50,409 bases of DNA from an uncultured Methylococcaceae bacterium (GCA_903934875.1 CAIZPP010000040.1:1-50409); one strand, 5' to 3'; numbered from the stretch's first letter, positions 30,137 through 40,032 are shown. Notes: generated by a model not told the origin, from the sequence alone. Numbers and translations are program-made.

Positions 30137-31170
30137 TGATTAAAATAGCCATCGTCGGCGGCACCGGCTACACCGGTGTCGAACTTCTGCGCATCCTCGC
30201 GCTACACCCCGAAGTCATCATCCATACCGTCACCTCCCGTGCTGACGTGGGGAAGCGGGTGGATGATATGTACCCCAATCTGCGCGGCTTCGTGGATGCG
30301 GAGTTCACCGAACCGAGCGTGGAGTCTTTGGCAGAATGCGATATCGTATTCTTCGCCACACCCAACGGCACCGCCATGCGCATGGCACAAGCCTTATTGG
30401 AACGGGGGTTGAAAATCATCGACTTGGCTGCCGATTTCCGTTTGACCGACCCCGCTGTTTGGGAGCATTGGTATGGCGAACCCCATGTTTGCCCGGACTT
30501 ACTGCACGAGGCCGTTTACGGTTTGCCTGAGGTCAACCGCGAACGCATACGCAATGCGCGGCTGCTTGCCAATCCCGGATGCTATCCCACAGCGGTGCAA
30601 CTGGGTTTGTTACCCTTGGTCGAACAGCGGCTAGTGCATTTGGACACACTCATTGCCGATGCGAAATCCGGTGTCAGCGGTGCGGGCCGTAAGGCGGAAA
30701 TCCCCATGCTGATGAGCGAAACTGGCGAAAGCTTCAAAGCCTACGGGGTCAAAGGCCACCGCCATCTACCCGAGATTCGCCAAGGCTTGGAGCAAGCCTG
30801 CGGCGAGCCAATCGGGCTTACCTTCGTGCCCCATTTGGTCCCGATGATACGCGGCATCCATGCGACCCTCTATGCTCAGTTAGTCACTAGCGCCGCGCTG
30901 GATTTGCAAAACCTCTACGAAACCCGCTACCGCGACGAACCGTTTGTCGATGTGCTGCCCGCAGGCTCGCATCCCGACACCCGCAACGTGCGCGGTTCCA
31001 ACCGCTGCCAGATTGCTGTCCACAGACCCCAGGGCGGTGACACGGTGGTGATTCTTTCGGTCATCGACAATTTGGTGAAGGGCGCGGCGGGACAGGCCGT
31101 GCAGAATATGAATTTGCTGTTTGGCTTGGAAGAAACAACCGGGCTTAGGGCGATTGGGGTTTATCCCTGA
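30136..31170 (+). CDS. argC: N-acetyl-gamma-glutamyl-phosphate reductase
   Basis: A 344-residue enzyme of arginine synthesis that reduces N-acetylglutamyl phosphate with NADPH. Rossmann motif [20 protein letters not shown] opens the protein; catalytic Cys149 lies in [22 protein letters not shown] and [12 protein letters not shown] are also typical. Its ATG shares a base with repeat D, and no Shine-Dalgarno sequence precedes it. Its stop is only 2 bp before repeat C2, so the gene is bracketed by two elements, with no other arginine genes nearby. Confidence 0.96.
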   Translation: MIKIAIVGGTGYTGVELLRILALHPEVIIHTVTSRADVGKRVDDMYPNLRGFVDAEFTEPSVESLAECDIVFFATPNGTAMRMAQALLERGLKIIDLAADFRLTDPAVWEHWYGEPHVCPDLLHEAVYGLPEVNRERIRNARLLANPGCYPTAVQLGLLPLVEQRLVHLDTLIADAKSGVSGAGRKAEIPMLMSETGESFKAYGVKGHRHLPEIRQGLEQACGEPIGLTFVPHLVPMIRGIHATLYAQLVTSAALDLQNLYETRYRDEPFVDVLPAGSHPDTRNVRGSNRCQIAVHRPQGGDTVVILSVIDNLVKGAAGQAVQNMNLLFGLEETTGLRAIGVYP

Positions 31171-31172
31171 CT

Positions 31173-31295
31173 TACAGCGTTTTCAACATCAATCGGTTAC
31201 TTGATAAGGCTTGTGGCTGTTGCTAGTTATTTTTTTCAACCAAAGGTTGTTTGAATATTCATTTTTAGTTGGTTTTTAAAAATGAAAAAGCTGTA
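31173..31295 (-). repeat. MITE-like element, subfamily C, inverted copy (C2)
   Basis: A 123 bp element whose minus strand reads TACAGCTTTTTCATT to GATGTTGAAAACGCTGTA, matching C1 in its interior (ACTAAAAATGAATATTCAAA and CTTATCAAGTAAC). Central hairpin CAACC-TTT-GGTTG. It begins 2 bp after the argC stop. Confidence 0.85.
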
Positions 31296-31316
31296 CATAA
31301 AGGTTTACCCATTCGT

Positions 31317-31455
31317 AAGCGTTCACCCCCCTCGCCCTGCGGGAGAGGGGCTGGGGGTGAGGGCATCTGTAGAGCCTTGATTTTGAGAACCCTCACCCTA
31401 ACCCTCTCCCGTAGGGCGAGGGGATTTCCGGTAGGGGGGTGAACGCTTACACCCA
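31317..31455. repeat. Long inverted repeat of the CCCCTCGCCCT type (intact copy)
   Basis: Ends GTAAGCGTTCACCCCCC and GGGGGGTGAACGCTTAC, inner arms CCCTCGCCCTGCGGGAGAGG and CCTCTCCCGTAGGGCGAGGG, centre ATCTGTAGAGCCTTGATTTT. It is an inverted copy of the repeat at 11562-11845 without the nested insertion. Just downstream (about 31466-31490) GTATGCCAACCAATCATATA is a small fragment of the U unit. Confidence 0.72.
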
Positions 31456-31577
31456 TTCTTCACATACAATGTATGCCAACCAATCATATAAGGGCCGTAG
31501 GATGCGCGGTGTTGCCGGCACTATCCTTGGCTTAGTACACGAAGGTATACATCATTCCAGATAGGTTTGCTTGCCGT

Positions 31578-33693
31578 TCATCTGCTAGGTAATGAGCGGC
31601 GTGCACTGTCCACCGCAATGCTGGCAATCAACTTGTTGCCATTGGGGTCCAAATACTGGAATTCGTTACTAGAAACTCCAGCCGTCATGTCCTTTCCATT
31701 GGTACGGATGAAGGTGTTGCCGAAGCGCCACGCCATCATCTTGTTATTCGACCAGTCCACATAAGGTATAGCCGTGGCGTAGTGCCTTACCGGATTGACG
31801 GAACCCCCAGGCGCACCTCCCGACGTTTGCACAAACCATCCTCCGTTCAGGCTGGCCGTTAGCGACGGAAGGCTAGCTGCAAGCGTCGATTTTAAATCAA
31901 TGCTGGGGGTGACTTTAAGTGGATTCCGGTGTTCATCCAACACCAAAAATTGCGGGTCGGCGGAACTCGCGGCCGGAGGCACTAAGGTATTGGCAAAATC
32001 CGGCATTGTGCTGGCAATGAAAATCCCATAAAACTCCTGAATACCCTGGGTACTCTTAACCAAGTCATGCATATTCGGCGCTGACCTTGCCGCATCGACA
32101 TTGCCCTGCAATTGTTTGGGTAGATCCGCATTGCTGAATACCATTATGCCCTCTTCAATAATCGTGACAAGTGCCGCAGTCACGATGAGGAGTGGGGCAG
32201 CAACGGCGCTAGCAGCGTCACCCACGCCAATGACTATATCACTCGCTTTCATGCCAAGAGCAAGTCCCTCAATTTCTGCATTCGTCGCAGCAAGCGGGGC
32301 CACTGCACTCAGAAAAGCACTCTCACCAAACTGAGAAACAGTAAGACCGGCGATGCTGTAGACCAGGGACCCACCGATACCGGCACCCACAGCACCGCCG
32401 GCACTAGCCGTTGCCCCATAAATGATCCCTGACGCTGTTCCCGCAGCGGTAATAGCCATTTGGGCATCCGTTGACAAATCGCTATAGGCATAGCGGACGC
32501 CATAAGATTTGAAATCATCAAAGCTAGGAGGATTCGGCGTTGTGCCACCTGCGGCCATGCCAGCGGTTCGTCCGCCGGCGAGGCAGGCTTGCCTGGTCTG
32601 CGTGTAATCAAAAGCGGGGAAGCCCGCCGGCGGCGCCCAGCCCTTGCCGGGCGAGCTACCGAGGCAGATATTTGTTTCGAAAAGATTGTACTGGTACTGG
32701 GAAAAACTGGCTGCAGCCGCACGTCTAAGCCGGATTCGCTCCGCGTAAAAGTCCATCACCGCCTTTTCGGCAGCCGTCCATTGGGTTTTATTCGCGACAT
32801 TAAGAAGTTGGGCATAGACATTCGCCCTGACCTCATTCCGTGCCGAGTCAAGGATGATAGCGGCATCGGATGTTGGCAAATTATGCAACTGCCGCACCGT
32901 CTCCACGGCATTGCTCTCGTAACTTCGCATTGCCGTGGCTACGGTCGCCGATGCGGGCCGCACATCCGCCATCCCGTAACTCGGCATGGGGGTTTGCGTA
33001 GAGGATGGCGGTCGATTCACCAGTAGCACTGGCTCAAGACCTCCCTCCACATTGGTTTGCACGATGTATTTCGGATTAGCCAAGGTGGCCAGACAGGAAC
33101 CATCCGCTTGCTTCACCCCATAAAGATCAGTTGATGTTGTACAATTAGACATGAATTGGGCAGTACAAGCCAATGGTAGACCGGAGGGTTCTAAGAAGCA
33201 TGTTTTATAATCGGGCAGGCACGAACCGTCCGCTTGCCGAGTTCCAGTACCGGCGACACTACCATTAGGTGAATATAGACAGGCAGAACCCACAGCACCG
33301 AGGGAGATTTTACCGGAGGTAGTGTTTGGCATTATAGTGATAGTAGATGTAGACATGACCAAGTCGGCCGCACACGAGCCATCCGCTTGGATCGTCCCCT
33401 GTGTCCCGTAGGGAAGTGTGCAACTGGTCCCCGGTTGCGGTTGCGTGGCTAGCAATTGCTGCGTTGCTGCCAAATTTGCCGCTGCCGCGGCCGAAAGGGA
33501 ATTCTGAGCCGCCGCATAGGCTACGCCGTCGCCCGAGCCTGATGCCGCCGGCATGGCGGCGGTGGGTTGGCCGGTTTGCTGATTGATGCGCGGACAGCCT
33601 GACGCCGCCAGCACGGCGACGGTGAGCAGGCAAGTGGTGAAAGCACATCGCAGGCGTTGAAATAGATAGCTTTTGGTGGTTACAGTTTGCATC
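31578..33693 (-). CDS. Large hypothetical lipoprotein with QADGSC repeats
   Basis: About 705 residues; start 33693 is chosen because it opens a lipoprotein signal (TCLLTVAVLAASGCPRINQQ, lipid Cys near residue 29). The first 200 residues are low-complexity (PTAAMPAASGSGDG) with three QADGSC motifs (TIQADGSCAA, TRQADGSCLP, VKQADGSCLA) and several cysteine pairs, suggesting a disulfide-stabilised surface region. The middle is helical (VMDFYAERIRLRRAAAASFS), then comes a Gly/Ala-rich hydrophobic stretch (ASAGGAVGAGIGGSLVYSIA) that could enter a membrane. I recognise no family. Longer starts exist upstream, but they run through repeat sequence. Confidence 0.72.
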
Positions 33694-34034
33694 GTGATAA
33701 AAATCAGTTGGGTGTTAAATAAGGCATTAGATTCTATCAGAAACCGCCCTCCATCCTTATCGCCAAAATGAGAATTGCTGGGGCAACGACCACATTCTAA
33801 GTGACTGCAAGGATTCCTGGCACTTCTGTCTAAGCTAGGGCCGGAGGATGCGCCAAGGTACGAGAATCGGTCGCTATTGATGCGCTTCGCAAGCTCAGCG
33901 CATCCTACGGGCTGTAATAACAATCTATATTGACTTTTACAGTAGTGTTGTGCGATTGTTGAGTGCGCTTGACCTCAATCGCAATACATCGTTATAGCAA
34001 CACATTATTGAGAAAGTTTTCCAGCAGGGCGTAA
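33694..34034. other. Intergenic region with a GTAGGATGCGC-type palindrome
   Basis: No gene supported. About 33841-33905 holds the repeat GGATGCGCCAAGG ... GCGCATCCTACGGG, an inverted pair also glimpsed at 31497-31515. Confidence 0.5.
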
Positions 34035-34156
34035 TACAGCATTTTCGACATCAAAGAGTTACTTGGTAGTGGGTATGATAGCGCAGGTTATTCGGTTAAC
34101 CTGAAGGGTTAACGGAATATCTGTTTTAGGTATATTTTTAAGATGAAAATGCTGTA
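34035..34156 (-). repeat. MITE-like element, subfamily A, inverted copy (A3)
   Basis: A 122 bp element with ends TACAGCATTTTCGACATC and AAGATGAAAATGCTGTA. The central hairpin is the strongest of the family: TATTC-GTTAACC / GGTTAAC-GAATA at 34089-34119. It runs directly into unit U3. Confidence 0.85.
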
Positions 34157-34366
34157 CATAAATATATCCCCATGCTTAACATACCATTTTAATAAATATA
34201 CGCCAACCAATCATTCGAACGCGTATAATAATACACTAATGGGCCTCCCTCAATACTGTAGGGCGCAACAGGCAAGTTCCGTTGTTTTGGCAACGTCTTT
34301 TGTTGAACGTCAAAACGGCCTATATGCCATTTTTTTTACCGCTAGGAGTCCCGATTTACATTTGTG
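34157..34366 (-). repeat. Companion repeat unit U, inverted complete copy (U3)
   Basis: A 210 bp copy of the 672-882 unit on the minus strand, diverged but collinear (AAATCGGGACTCCTAGCGG at its start, GATTGGTTGGCGTATATTTA near its end). It fits with no spare bases between elements A3 and B3. Confidence 0.75.
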
Positions 34367-34489
34367 TACAGCGTTTTTTCTTAACAAAGAAAAATAATAA
34401 AGGACACTCAATCAAACCACCCTGTGTGTGAACTACTTTGCAAAATGATATAATCCAACAAGTAACTCTTCGATATTAAAAACGCTATA
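34367..34489 (+). repeat. MITE-like element, subfamily B (B3)
   Basis: A 123 bp element from TACAGCGTTTTTTC to TATTAAAAACGCTATA, sharing its interior with B1 and B2. It ends 2 bp before the ATG of the DUF4139 gene and forms that gene's whole upstream region. Confidence 0.85.
34446..34454 (+). promoter_or_regulatory. Extended -10 promoter inside element B3
   Basis: TGATATAAT is a full TGnTATAAT extended -10 motif, 38 bp before the DUF4139 ATG; the -35 region is weak. Copies B1 and B2 have TATAAC and TATAAT at the same place. Prediction only. Confidence 0.5.
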
Positions 34490-34491
34490 GC

Positions 34492-35925
34492 ATGAAAAAC
34501 AAAAATCTGCTTTCAATTTTACTTTTGCTAACCGCCATGCCACTCAATGCCGAGCCCGCTCTCACTGTTTACAACCAGAATTTTGCCGTGGTGCGGGAAA
34601 CCGTGCCGCTGGATTTGAAAGCGGGTGTGACGGAATCGCTTTATAGCGACATGGTCTCGCATTTGGAACCCGATTCAGTCATTCTGCGCGACCCCACGGG
34701 CAAGTCCAAGTTTCAAATTCTTGAACAAAGCTACCGTAACGACCCGGTCACGCAACAGTTATTGCTCTCGTTGTTCGAAGGGAAAACTATCGACTTTTTC
34801 ATCAAGGAGGCTAACAAGCCCGATGCCACCGTGCAGGGTAAAATTATCCGCAGCGGTTATAAGACGAATACCCAGCCGGTGATTGAGGTGAGAGGCAAAT
34901 TGCAGTTCAGCCTGCCGGGCCTGCCGATTTTCCCCTCTTTAGGTGATGACACCGTACTCAACCCAACGCTGACGTGGAAAATAGAGTCGGCCAAGGAGGC
35001 CAAGTTCGATGCCGAGCTGGCTTATGTCACTGGCGGGTTCACTTGGGAAGCGGATTACAATTTGGTTGCACCCGAGAATGGCAATATTGTCGATCTCGTC
35101 GGCTGGGTGACCATCAAAAACGAATCCGGCAAAACCTTCAAGGAAGCCCGCGTCAAGTTGATGGCGGGGGAAGTCAATAAAATCCAGCCGCCACAACCTG
35201 AGGCGCGGCGTGGCTATGCCATGAAGGCGATGGCTGCGGTGGCCGACATCGCAGCGCCGGTCAGCGAGAGAGCCTTCGACGAGTTCCATCTGTACACTCT
35301 CGCCAACAAGACCACCTTGCGTGACCAGGAAACCAAACAAGTCGAATTCGTCCGGGCGGCGGCGGTGAAAATGGAGCGTGTCTATGTCTATGACGGCGCA
35401 CAGATCGGCGGGTGGCAGCTTGGCATGACATTCGGCGGCGATCCGGGCTACGGTGCTGAGTCGAACAAAAAAGTCGCTGTGTACCGCGAGTTCAGAAATT
35501 CCCTGGAGAATAACTTAGGGGTTCCGCTGCCGAAGGGCCGTGTCCGCTTTTACACCCAAGACAGCGCGGACCAGTCGCTACAGTTTGTCGGCGAAAACAG
35601 CCTAGCCCACACCCCCAAGGATGAACTGGTGCGGCTTTACACGGGCGACTCCTTCGACCTAGTCGGCGAACGCAAACGGATAGACTTAAAAGTCAACGAG
35701 TCCAACCACCAGGCCAGCGAGTCATTCGAAATCAAACTGCGCAACCACAAAAAGGAATCCGTGGAGATTCGCGTCGTCGAACACTTATTCCGCTGGACCC
35801 GCTGGGAGATCAAAGACAAGTCCACTCCGTTCGAGAAGAAAGACGCCCAAACCATCGAGTTCCGTGTGCCGCTAAAGCCTGACCAGGAGCAAACGGTCAC
35901 TTACACGGTGGGTTATTCGTGGTGA
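34492..35925 (+). CDS. DUF4139 domain protein, exported
   Basis: A 477-residue protein with signal peptide MKNKNLLSILLLLTAMPLNA and a mature start EPALTVYNQNFAVVRETVPL. The DUF4139 core is visible in AYVTGGFTWEADYNLVAPEN, GWVTIKNESGKTFKEARVKL and the C-terminal WEIKDKSTPFEKKDAQTIEF. DUF4139 proteins are beta-rich periplasmic or surface proteins of unknown function, distantly related to the eukaryotic mucoidy inhibitor A. Its ATG lies 2 bp after repeat B3 and no Shine-Dalgarno is visible, so both transcription and translation signals may have been replaced by the element. Confidence 0.88.
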   Translation: MKNKNLLSILLLLTAMPLNAEPALTVYNQNFAVVRETVPLDLKAGVTESLYSDMVSHLEPDSVILRDPTGKSKFQILEQSYRNDPVTQQLLLSLFEGKTIDFFIKEANKPDATVQGKIIRSGYKTNTQPVIEVRGKLQFSLPGLPIFPSLGDDTVLNPTLTWKIESAKEAKFDAELAYVTGGFTWEADYNLVAPENGNIVDLVGWVTIKNESGKTFKEARVKLMAGEVNKIQPPQPEARRGYAMKAMAAVADIAAPVSERAFDEFHLYTLANKTTLRDQETKQVEFVRAAAVKMERVYVYDGAQIGGWQLGMTFGGDPGYGAESNKKVAVYREFRNSLENNLGVPLPKGRVRFYTQDSADQSLQFVGENSLAHTPKDELVRLYTGDSFDLVGERKRIDLKVNESNHQASESFEIKLRNHKKESVEIRVVEHLFRWTRWEIKDKSTPFEKKDAQTIEFRVPLKPDQEQTVTYTVGYSW

Positions 35926-36103
35926 CTGACTGCATTCCCAAGCTGGCGTTCTCATCGTTATACACAAGTGACGATGTTTGAAATAACGCCGTCATTCCAG
36001 TCATTGATGCCGGAATCCAGCGTCCAAGGATGGCAAACTCGAAGCCGCGATAAGTGTCCCAGTATCAAAAAACAGGAAACTACAGGTTGGCAAGTGATCC
36101 GAA

Positions 36104-37591
36104 TCAAGCACTTGTGCAACCGGCTGGATACCGTCCATGGCCTATAGGGGTAGGGAAGGCTCTCGCCTTCCCTCCCTCCGAACCGTACGGGCGGTTTTCC
36201 CGCATACGGCTCTCCAGTCCAGGGTTTTTCACGACCACTCTGCCGAAGGCATCGTAATCGTATTGGAAACTTAAGGGGGTCTTGTTGCCAGCACGGGCAA
36301 GCAGGGTATGTAACAGGCGGTTGCCCTGAATCGCAGGGGTTGCCAGTGCTTCTCCTTGACCTCTACTTGGCAACAAATTGTCCGCCGCGTCCCAAGCAAA
36401 GTGTTCACTTGCAGCGTTTTTGCCCGTCTGGTAATACCCCGTGAAACGACCGGCGGGGTCATAGTCGTACTGGCTTTCTCCACGGACATTGTCATTGATG
36501 CGTTCAAGTTCTCCCGCCGGGTTGTAATGATAATCCCGCCCTACTAATATCTTCTCGCTCTCTCCCGCCGTGCGCATAATGGCGCGTTGCCGACTGACCC
36601 GTCCCCGTTTGTCATAAGCGCGTTTGCTGGTGTGTTGCCCTTGGGTGCGCAACACTTCGCGATGTAGGTCGTCGCGCTCAAAGTTTAGAATGTCCACGCC
36701 GTCAAAGGCCATGCCGTGCACATGCCCCGAGCCATAGCGTTGATATCCCACCTGTTGACCTTGAGGCAAAGTCAGACTCTGTAGATTGGATAGGCCATCC
36801 CACGCCCAGTAAAGTTCGCCGTTGTCTCCTGCCTCGTGAATGAGCCTCCCCAGCTTATCAAATTCAAAGCGTAGATTGTGGATGCCTAGCCCTAATTCCA
36901 TGCCTGCGGAGGTGGGTGTGCGGGTGGCGGTATCCAGTTGCCCGAGACTGTTATAACTGTAGTGTAAACTAGACGTGAGGTTTTGCTGATTGGTGAGTCT
37001 TCCATCGGCATCGTAACAATATTGGATACTACGCACGGGAGGCTTTTCTAACGAACCTTTTTCATTGAAACCTATAATATCGCGCTGCACCAGCCAGCCT
37101 TGGGTATTGTAATGCAGATGTTTTTCAACGCCATCAGGCTGCTTTTCTGCCTGTAGCCTTCCGCTTGCATCCCAGATGAACTGATGTTGGGCTGTACCTT
37201 TGGTTAACGTTAACGCACTCAGTTGTTGGCGGGGATTGTATTGCGCCTGAGTGGTTTTACCACTGGCATCGGTGTGGCTTTTGATTTGTCCGCGAACTGT
37301 ATAGTGCCAGTATTGGCTTTGCCTTGCCGTGTCGGTGTGCGTGCCGAGCAGCCCTTGTTCGTTCCAGACGAACTGTTCACGGCTGCCGTCGGGATGGGTG
37401 ATGCCTTGGATTCGCCCCAAACCATCAAGCCGGTAGCCCGTGCGTTGCCCAAGGGCATCAGTCCAGCGTCGAAATGTCGGGCAACAAACAAGACGTTGCC
37501 CGACATGGCTACCCAATTTCAAACCTTTATCATAATATGGCTTGATGATGTGAATCACCATATGCCACATGTTCCAACTCTGGCTTTCCAA
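36104..37591 (-). pseudogene. RHS/YD-repeat protein fragment
   Basis: A 495-codon frame packed with RHS (YD) repeats from about residue 40 on: TDALGQRTGYRLDGLGRIQG, WDASGRLQAEKQPDGVEKHL, YCYDADGRLTNQ, YDYDPAGRFTGYYQTG. It has no PAAR or signal at its start (the first ~35 residues are not RHS-like) and no RHS core or toxin tip at its end. After DYDAFGRVVVKNPG the frame enters the tail of a group II intron and stops. Transcribed in the same direction as the vgrG effector operon upstream, it is probably the carcass of a former polymorphic-toxin gene. Confidence 0.75.
36143..36212 (-). mobile_element. 3' tail of a group II intron (domains V and VI)
   Basis: On the minus strand, GAGCCGTATGCGG-GAAA-ACCGCCCGTACGGTTC (36180-36212) folds as domain V: a lower stem GAGCCGTA/TACGGTTC that includes the AGC triad, a bulge, and a GAAA loop. 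It is followed by AGGGAAGGC-GAGA-GCCTTCCCT, a domain VI-like stem, and an end CTACCCCTAT. No other intron domains or reverse transcriptase are present, so it is a fragment. Confidence 0.72.
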
Positions 37592-37659
37592 ATAGAATAA
37601 ATGGGTTCAGAGTAGAATAACTTAGGAGTTTGAAATTTTATTCTGAATAAAATTACACG

Positions 37660-38226
37660 TTAATCGATATTGAATTTAGCCCAAGGAATCTTCTTGTAAT
37701 TCTCATACCACGCAAGTGATAAACCAACCACCCAAGGATATTGAGTTTTCGCTAATAATCTATCTGCGCCACGTTCGGTGTAAAAAATATCTATCCAATC
37801 ATCGTGAGGAACAACAAAGTACCCCTCATCTGGCGATATAACATTAGAATTCTTAATCAAAAATGAAATATTATTATATAGCTTATTAATATTGTATCTT
37901 ACACTTTCAAGTGAAGTCATTGTATTTAATAATGTATCTTTGTCAATGCCAAAATCGTCCAAGAAAAATGGAATTGCCACTGGTGAAAAACTAGCTGAAG
38001 GGGGTTCAATAAGATATTCGACTACTTTATATTCATTTATCAACCAATAATGATTTTGGTTAGTTTCATCCCAGAAAAAACCTGCTTTTGCCTCTTTATT
38101 ATTACAACTTTTTCCACCTAATATAAAACTCTCTTTTTCTACTCCCATAAAAATTAATGCACCTTGTAAACGTTCTGCTGAACGGACAAGAAATTTGTTT
38201 GTACCAACCTCAAATTTTATTGTCAT
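37660..38226 (-). CDS. Candidate immunity protein for the TNT toxin
   Basis: A 188-residue protein starting MTIKFEVGTNKFLVRSAERL, AT-rich compared with its neighbours, without signal peptide or membrane helix. No family recognised. Its ATG overlaps the stop of the PAAR-TNT effector (TAATG), the position and coupling expected of a cognate immunity gene that protects the producer from its own NAD+ glycohydrolase. Acidic stretches (FFLDDFGIDKDTLL, VPHDDWIDIFYTERGADRLL) suit a toxin-blocking protein. Function is inferred from position only. Confidence 0.7.
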   Translation of the reverse strand: MTIKFEVGTNKFLVRSAERLQGALIFMGVEKESFILGGKSCNNKEAKAGFFWDETNQNHYWLINEYKVVEYLIEPPSASFSPVAIPFFLDDFGIDKDTLLNTMTSLESVRYNINKLYNNISFLIKNSNVISPDEGYFVVPHDDWIDIFYTERGADRLLAKTQYPWVVGLSLAWYENYKKIPWAKFNID

Positions 38227-39452
38227 TAATTGTCTCCTAAATAACCTTCTTCCTTAGCGGTTTGCACATTGAAAGGACGGTCAGTGGGCCACCCATCAGG
38301 CGGAATTAATTTATATTGGGTTCCGCCCCCAGGTTGATCAAACCAAGGTGCTATTTCAGATTGTTCCACTGGTAACGGTTTGTTTACAATGTAATTGTTG
38401 GCAGGTTCTGTTGGCACTCGAGGCAAGGCCCGACTTTCAAATGAATCGCCTGCTTCTGAAAGAAATCTGCCCTGCTCATTACCGAACCTATCCAATTCAG
38501 TTCCTACAGGAAGCTCGGTTTTGACTGGTTCCCCTACGCCACCGTTATTGGGTGGCCACCATGTTGACTCATCAGGCTTTTTCCAGCCAGCCTCTTTTGC
38601 TTCTGCATATTCGGCTTGAAATTCTGGCGACATCCGGCTAAGAGGTTCTTCAGTAACTGATATTCCGTCTTCTGTTGCTTGACCTTTCCCCAATCCCGCA
38701 AGTTTAGGACTTGCCAACAACAACCCCATTCCAGCAATGCCTTGAAACAAATCTCGATAACCGGGGCCAAGACTGTCACCAAGCCGTCCCAAGCCTTCAA
38801 AACCCGCCATCATGCCACCTGTGATACCTGCAAAAGAGCCGAACGCTGCCCAGCCAGCTACAGCCGCATAACCCGCACCCCCCAATAATGCCCCAACACC
38901 AAGAATTTCCAGCCCAGTATGTAACCAAGATTCAAAATCCCAGACAAAAGCGAGCGCCACGGTTTCCCCGCCAATAAAAACATTCGGACTGCCGCTTTTA
39001 ATGTGCGCTCCGCATACCATTTTACTGGTCAGTCGTGCAGCGGGAAAGCCATTGATATAAACGCTTTTGCTGCCTTCTGCCACTAAGGGACTGGGCCAAG
39101 TTATTGGTACATGACTGGTCAAGCCACCACAAGCTGCCGCCATATCTTGACCTGCACGAATGGCAGCACGGCTATTTGAAAAAACATTAGGACTGCCCCG
39201 TATCAAAGCACCTGTGGTTGGTTCTGGTAAGTTAAATATGGTACTAATTCCTTTAACCAGTTGACCCATTGCTAAACCGCCACCTGCTATTGCACCCGCA
39301 AAAATAACGGCCGCGAGTCCACCCGTAGCGGCAACAGCTCCTACCACCATAGCACCAACGACTGCCCCTACGACCGCACCAGCCACCATTGATAAAAAAC
39401 CGGCTCCATGTGCTATTTCATCGCCCATACGGGCTGCTGCTTGGGAATCCAT
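38226..39452 (-). CDS. Type VI secretion effector: prePAAR-PAAR with C-terminal TNT NAD+ glycohydrolase
   Basis: A 408-residue protein. The first residues contain the prePAAR motif AARMGDEIAH (A6-H15), followed by glycine/alanine-rich membrane segments (SMVAGAVVGAVVGAMVVGAV), then a PAAR domain (GSPNVFSNSRAAIRAGQDMA, HIKSGSPNVFIGGETVA), a second hydrophobic region (LEILGVGALLGGAGYAAVAG) and a C-terminal TNT domain from about 312. TNT hallmarks are VGTELDRFGNEQGRFLS with Arg322 and QPGGGTQYKL with Gln379. TNT enzymes hydrolyse NAD+ and kill by depletion. The PAAR caps the VgrG spike; the hydrophobic part needs the EagR chaperone encoded just upstream. Its stop overlaps the putative immunity gene. 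Confidence 0.9.
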   Translation of the reverse strand: MDSQAAARMGDEIAHGAGFLSMVAGAVVGAVVGAMVVGAVAATGGLAAVIFAGAIAGGGLAMGQLVKGISTIFNLPEPTTGALIRGSPNVFSNSRAAIRAGQDMAAACGGLTSHVPITWPSPLVAEGSKSVYINGFPAARLTSKMVCGAHIKSGSPNVFIGGETVALAFVWDFESWLHTGLEILGVGALLGGAGYAAVAGWAAFGSFAGITGGMMAGFEGLGRLGDSLGPGYRDLFQGIAGMGLLLASPKLAGLGKGQATEDGISVTEEPLSRMSPEFQAEYAEAKEAGWKKPDESTWWPPNNGGVGEPVKTELPVGTELDRFGNEQGRFLSEAGDSFESRALPRVPTEPANNYIVNKPLPVEQSEIAPWFDQPGGGTQYKLIPPDGWPTDRPFNVQTAKEEGYLGDN

Positions 39453-39461
39453 AGATAAAAT

Positions 39462-39929
39462 TTAAGGGTTTTTAGGTGGAAAATCAGGTGCGTCGTCCTG
39501 TGGTGGTGGCAAAAGTTTGAGGCTATTCATCACTCGTCGCCAAGTAGCATCGTGATGGGCAACATCGGCAGGCGAAACCGTTAAGGTGCAGATTAATACC
39601 TTTGCACCAATGGCATAAAATATTTGCCGAATATAAAGAACGATAGAACCGTTGTGCCAGCAATATTCAAGCCAGCCACATTGTGTCCCTTGGGTTTCAA
39701 AGCACTCATTTTTTTTTAGTTCAAATTGGGGAAGTTGGGTTTGGCATTTATTAAGTTGCAGTTGAAAATAGTCTTTAAATGCTTTGGCTGTATCGAGGGT
39801 ATCGCGACTAATGAGAAAACTGCCTTCGTGGAATCCATTACCCCCGGGAATTTTAAAAATATTTAAGCTTTGATCGCTCCATTCGCTTGGAATTGTTAAA
39901 TTAGCTTCTTGAATACGATAAGATGTCAT
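39462..39929 (-). CDS. EagR-type effector chaperone (DUF1795/DcrB family)
   Basis: A 155-residue protein starting MTSYRIQEANLTIPSEWSDQ. DcrB/DUF1795 proteins in T6SS loci (EagR) bind and shield the N-terminal transmembrane segments of PAAR effectors before delivery. The fold pattern (GSFLISRDTLDTAKAFKDYF, ending WRRVMNSLKLL) and its place between vgrG and a prePAAR effector, 10 bp before the latter, support this. It should act in the cytoplasm specifically for the following toxin. Confidence 0.87.
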   Translation of the reverse strand: MTSYRIQEANLTIPSEWSDQSLNIFKIPGGNGFHEGSFLISRDTLDTAKAFKDYFQLQLNKCQTQLPQFELKKNECFETQGTQCGWLEYCWHNGSIVLYIRQIFYAIGAKVLICTLTVSPADVAHHDATWRRVMNSLKLLPPPQDDAPDFPPKNP

Positions 39930-40032
39930 TGTGGTTGCTTAGGATTTGAGGTTGTTAATTGAAATAAGAAAGTGCTCAATGGGCTATAGATTTACTTGTA
40001 AAAACTATGACCTTATAGCATCCTTATGAAAA

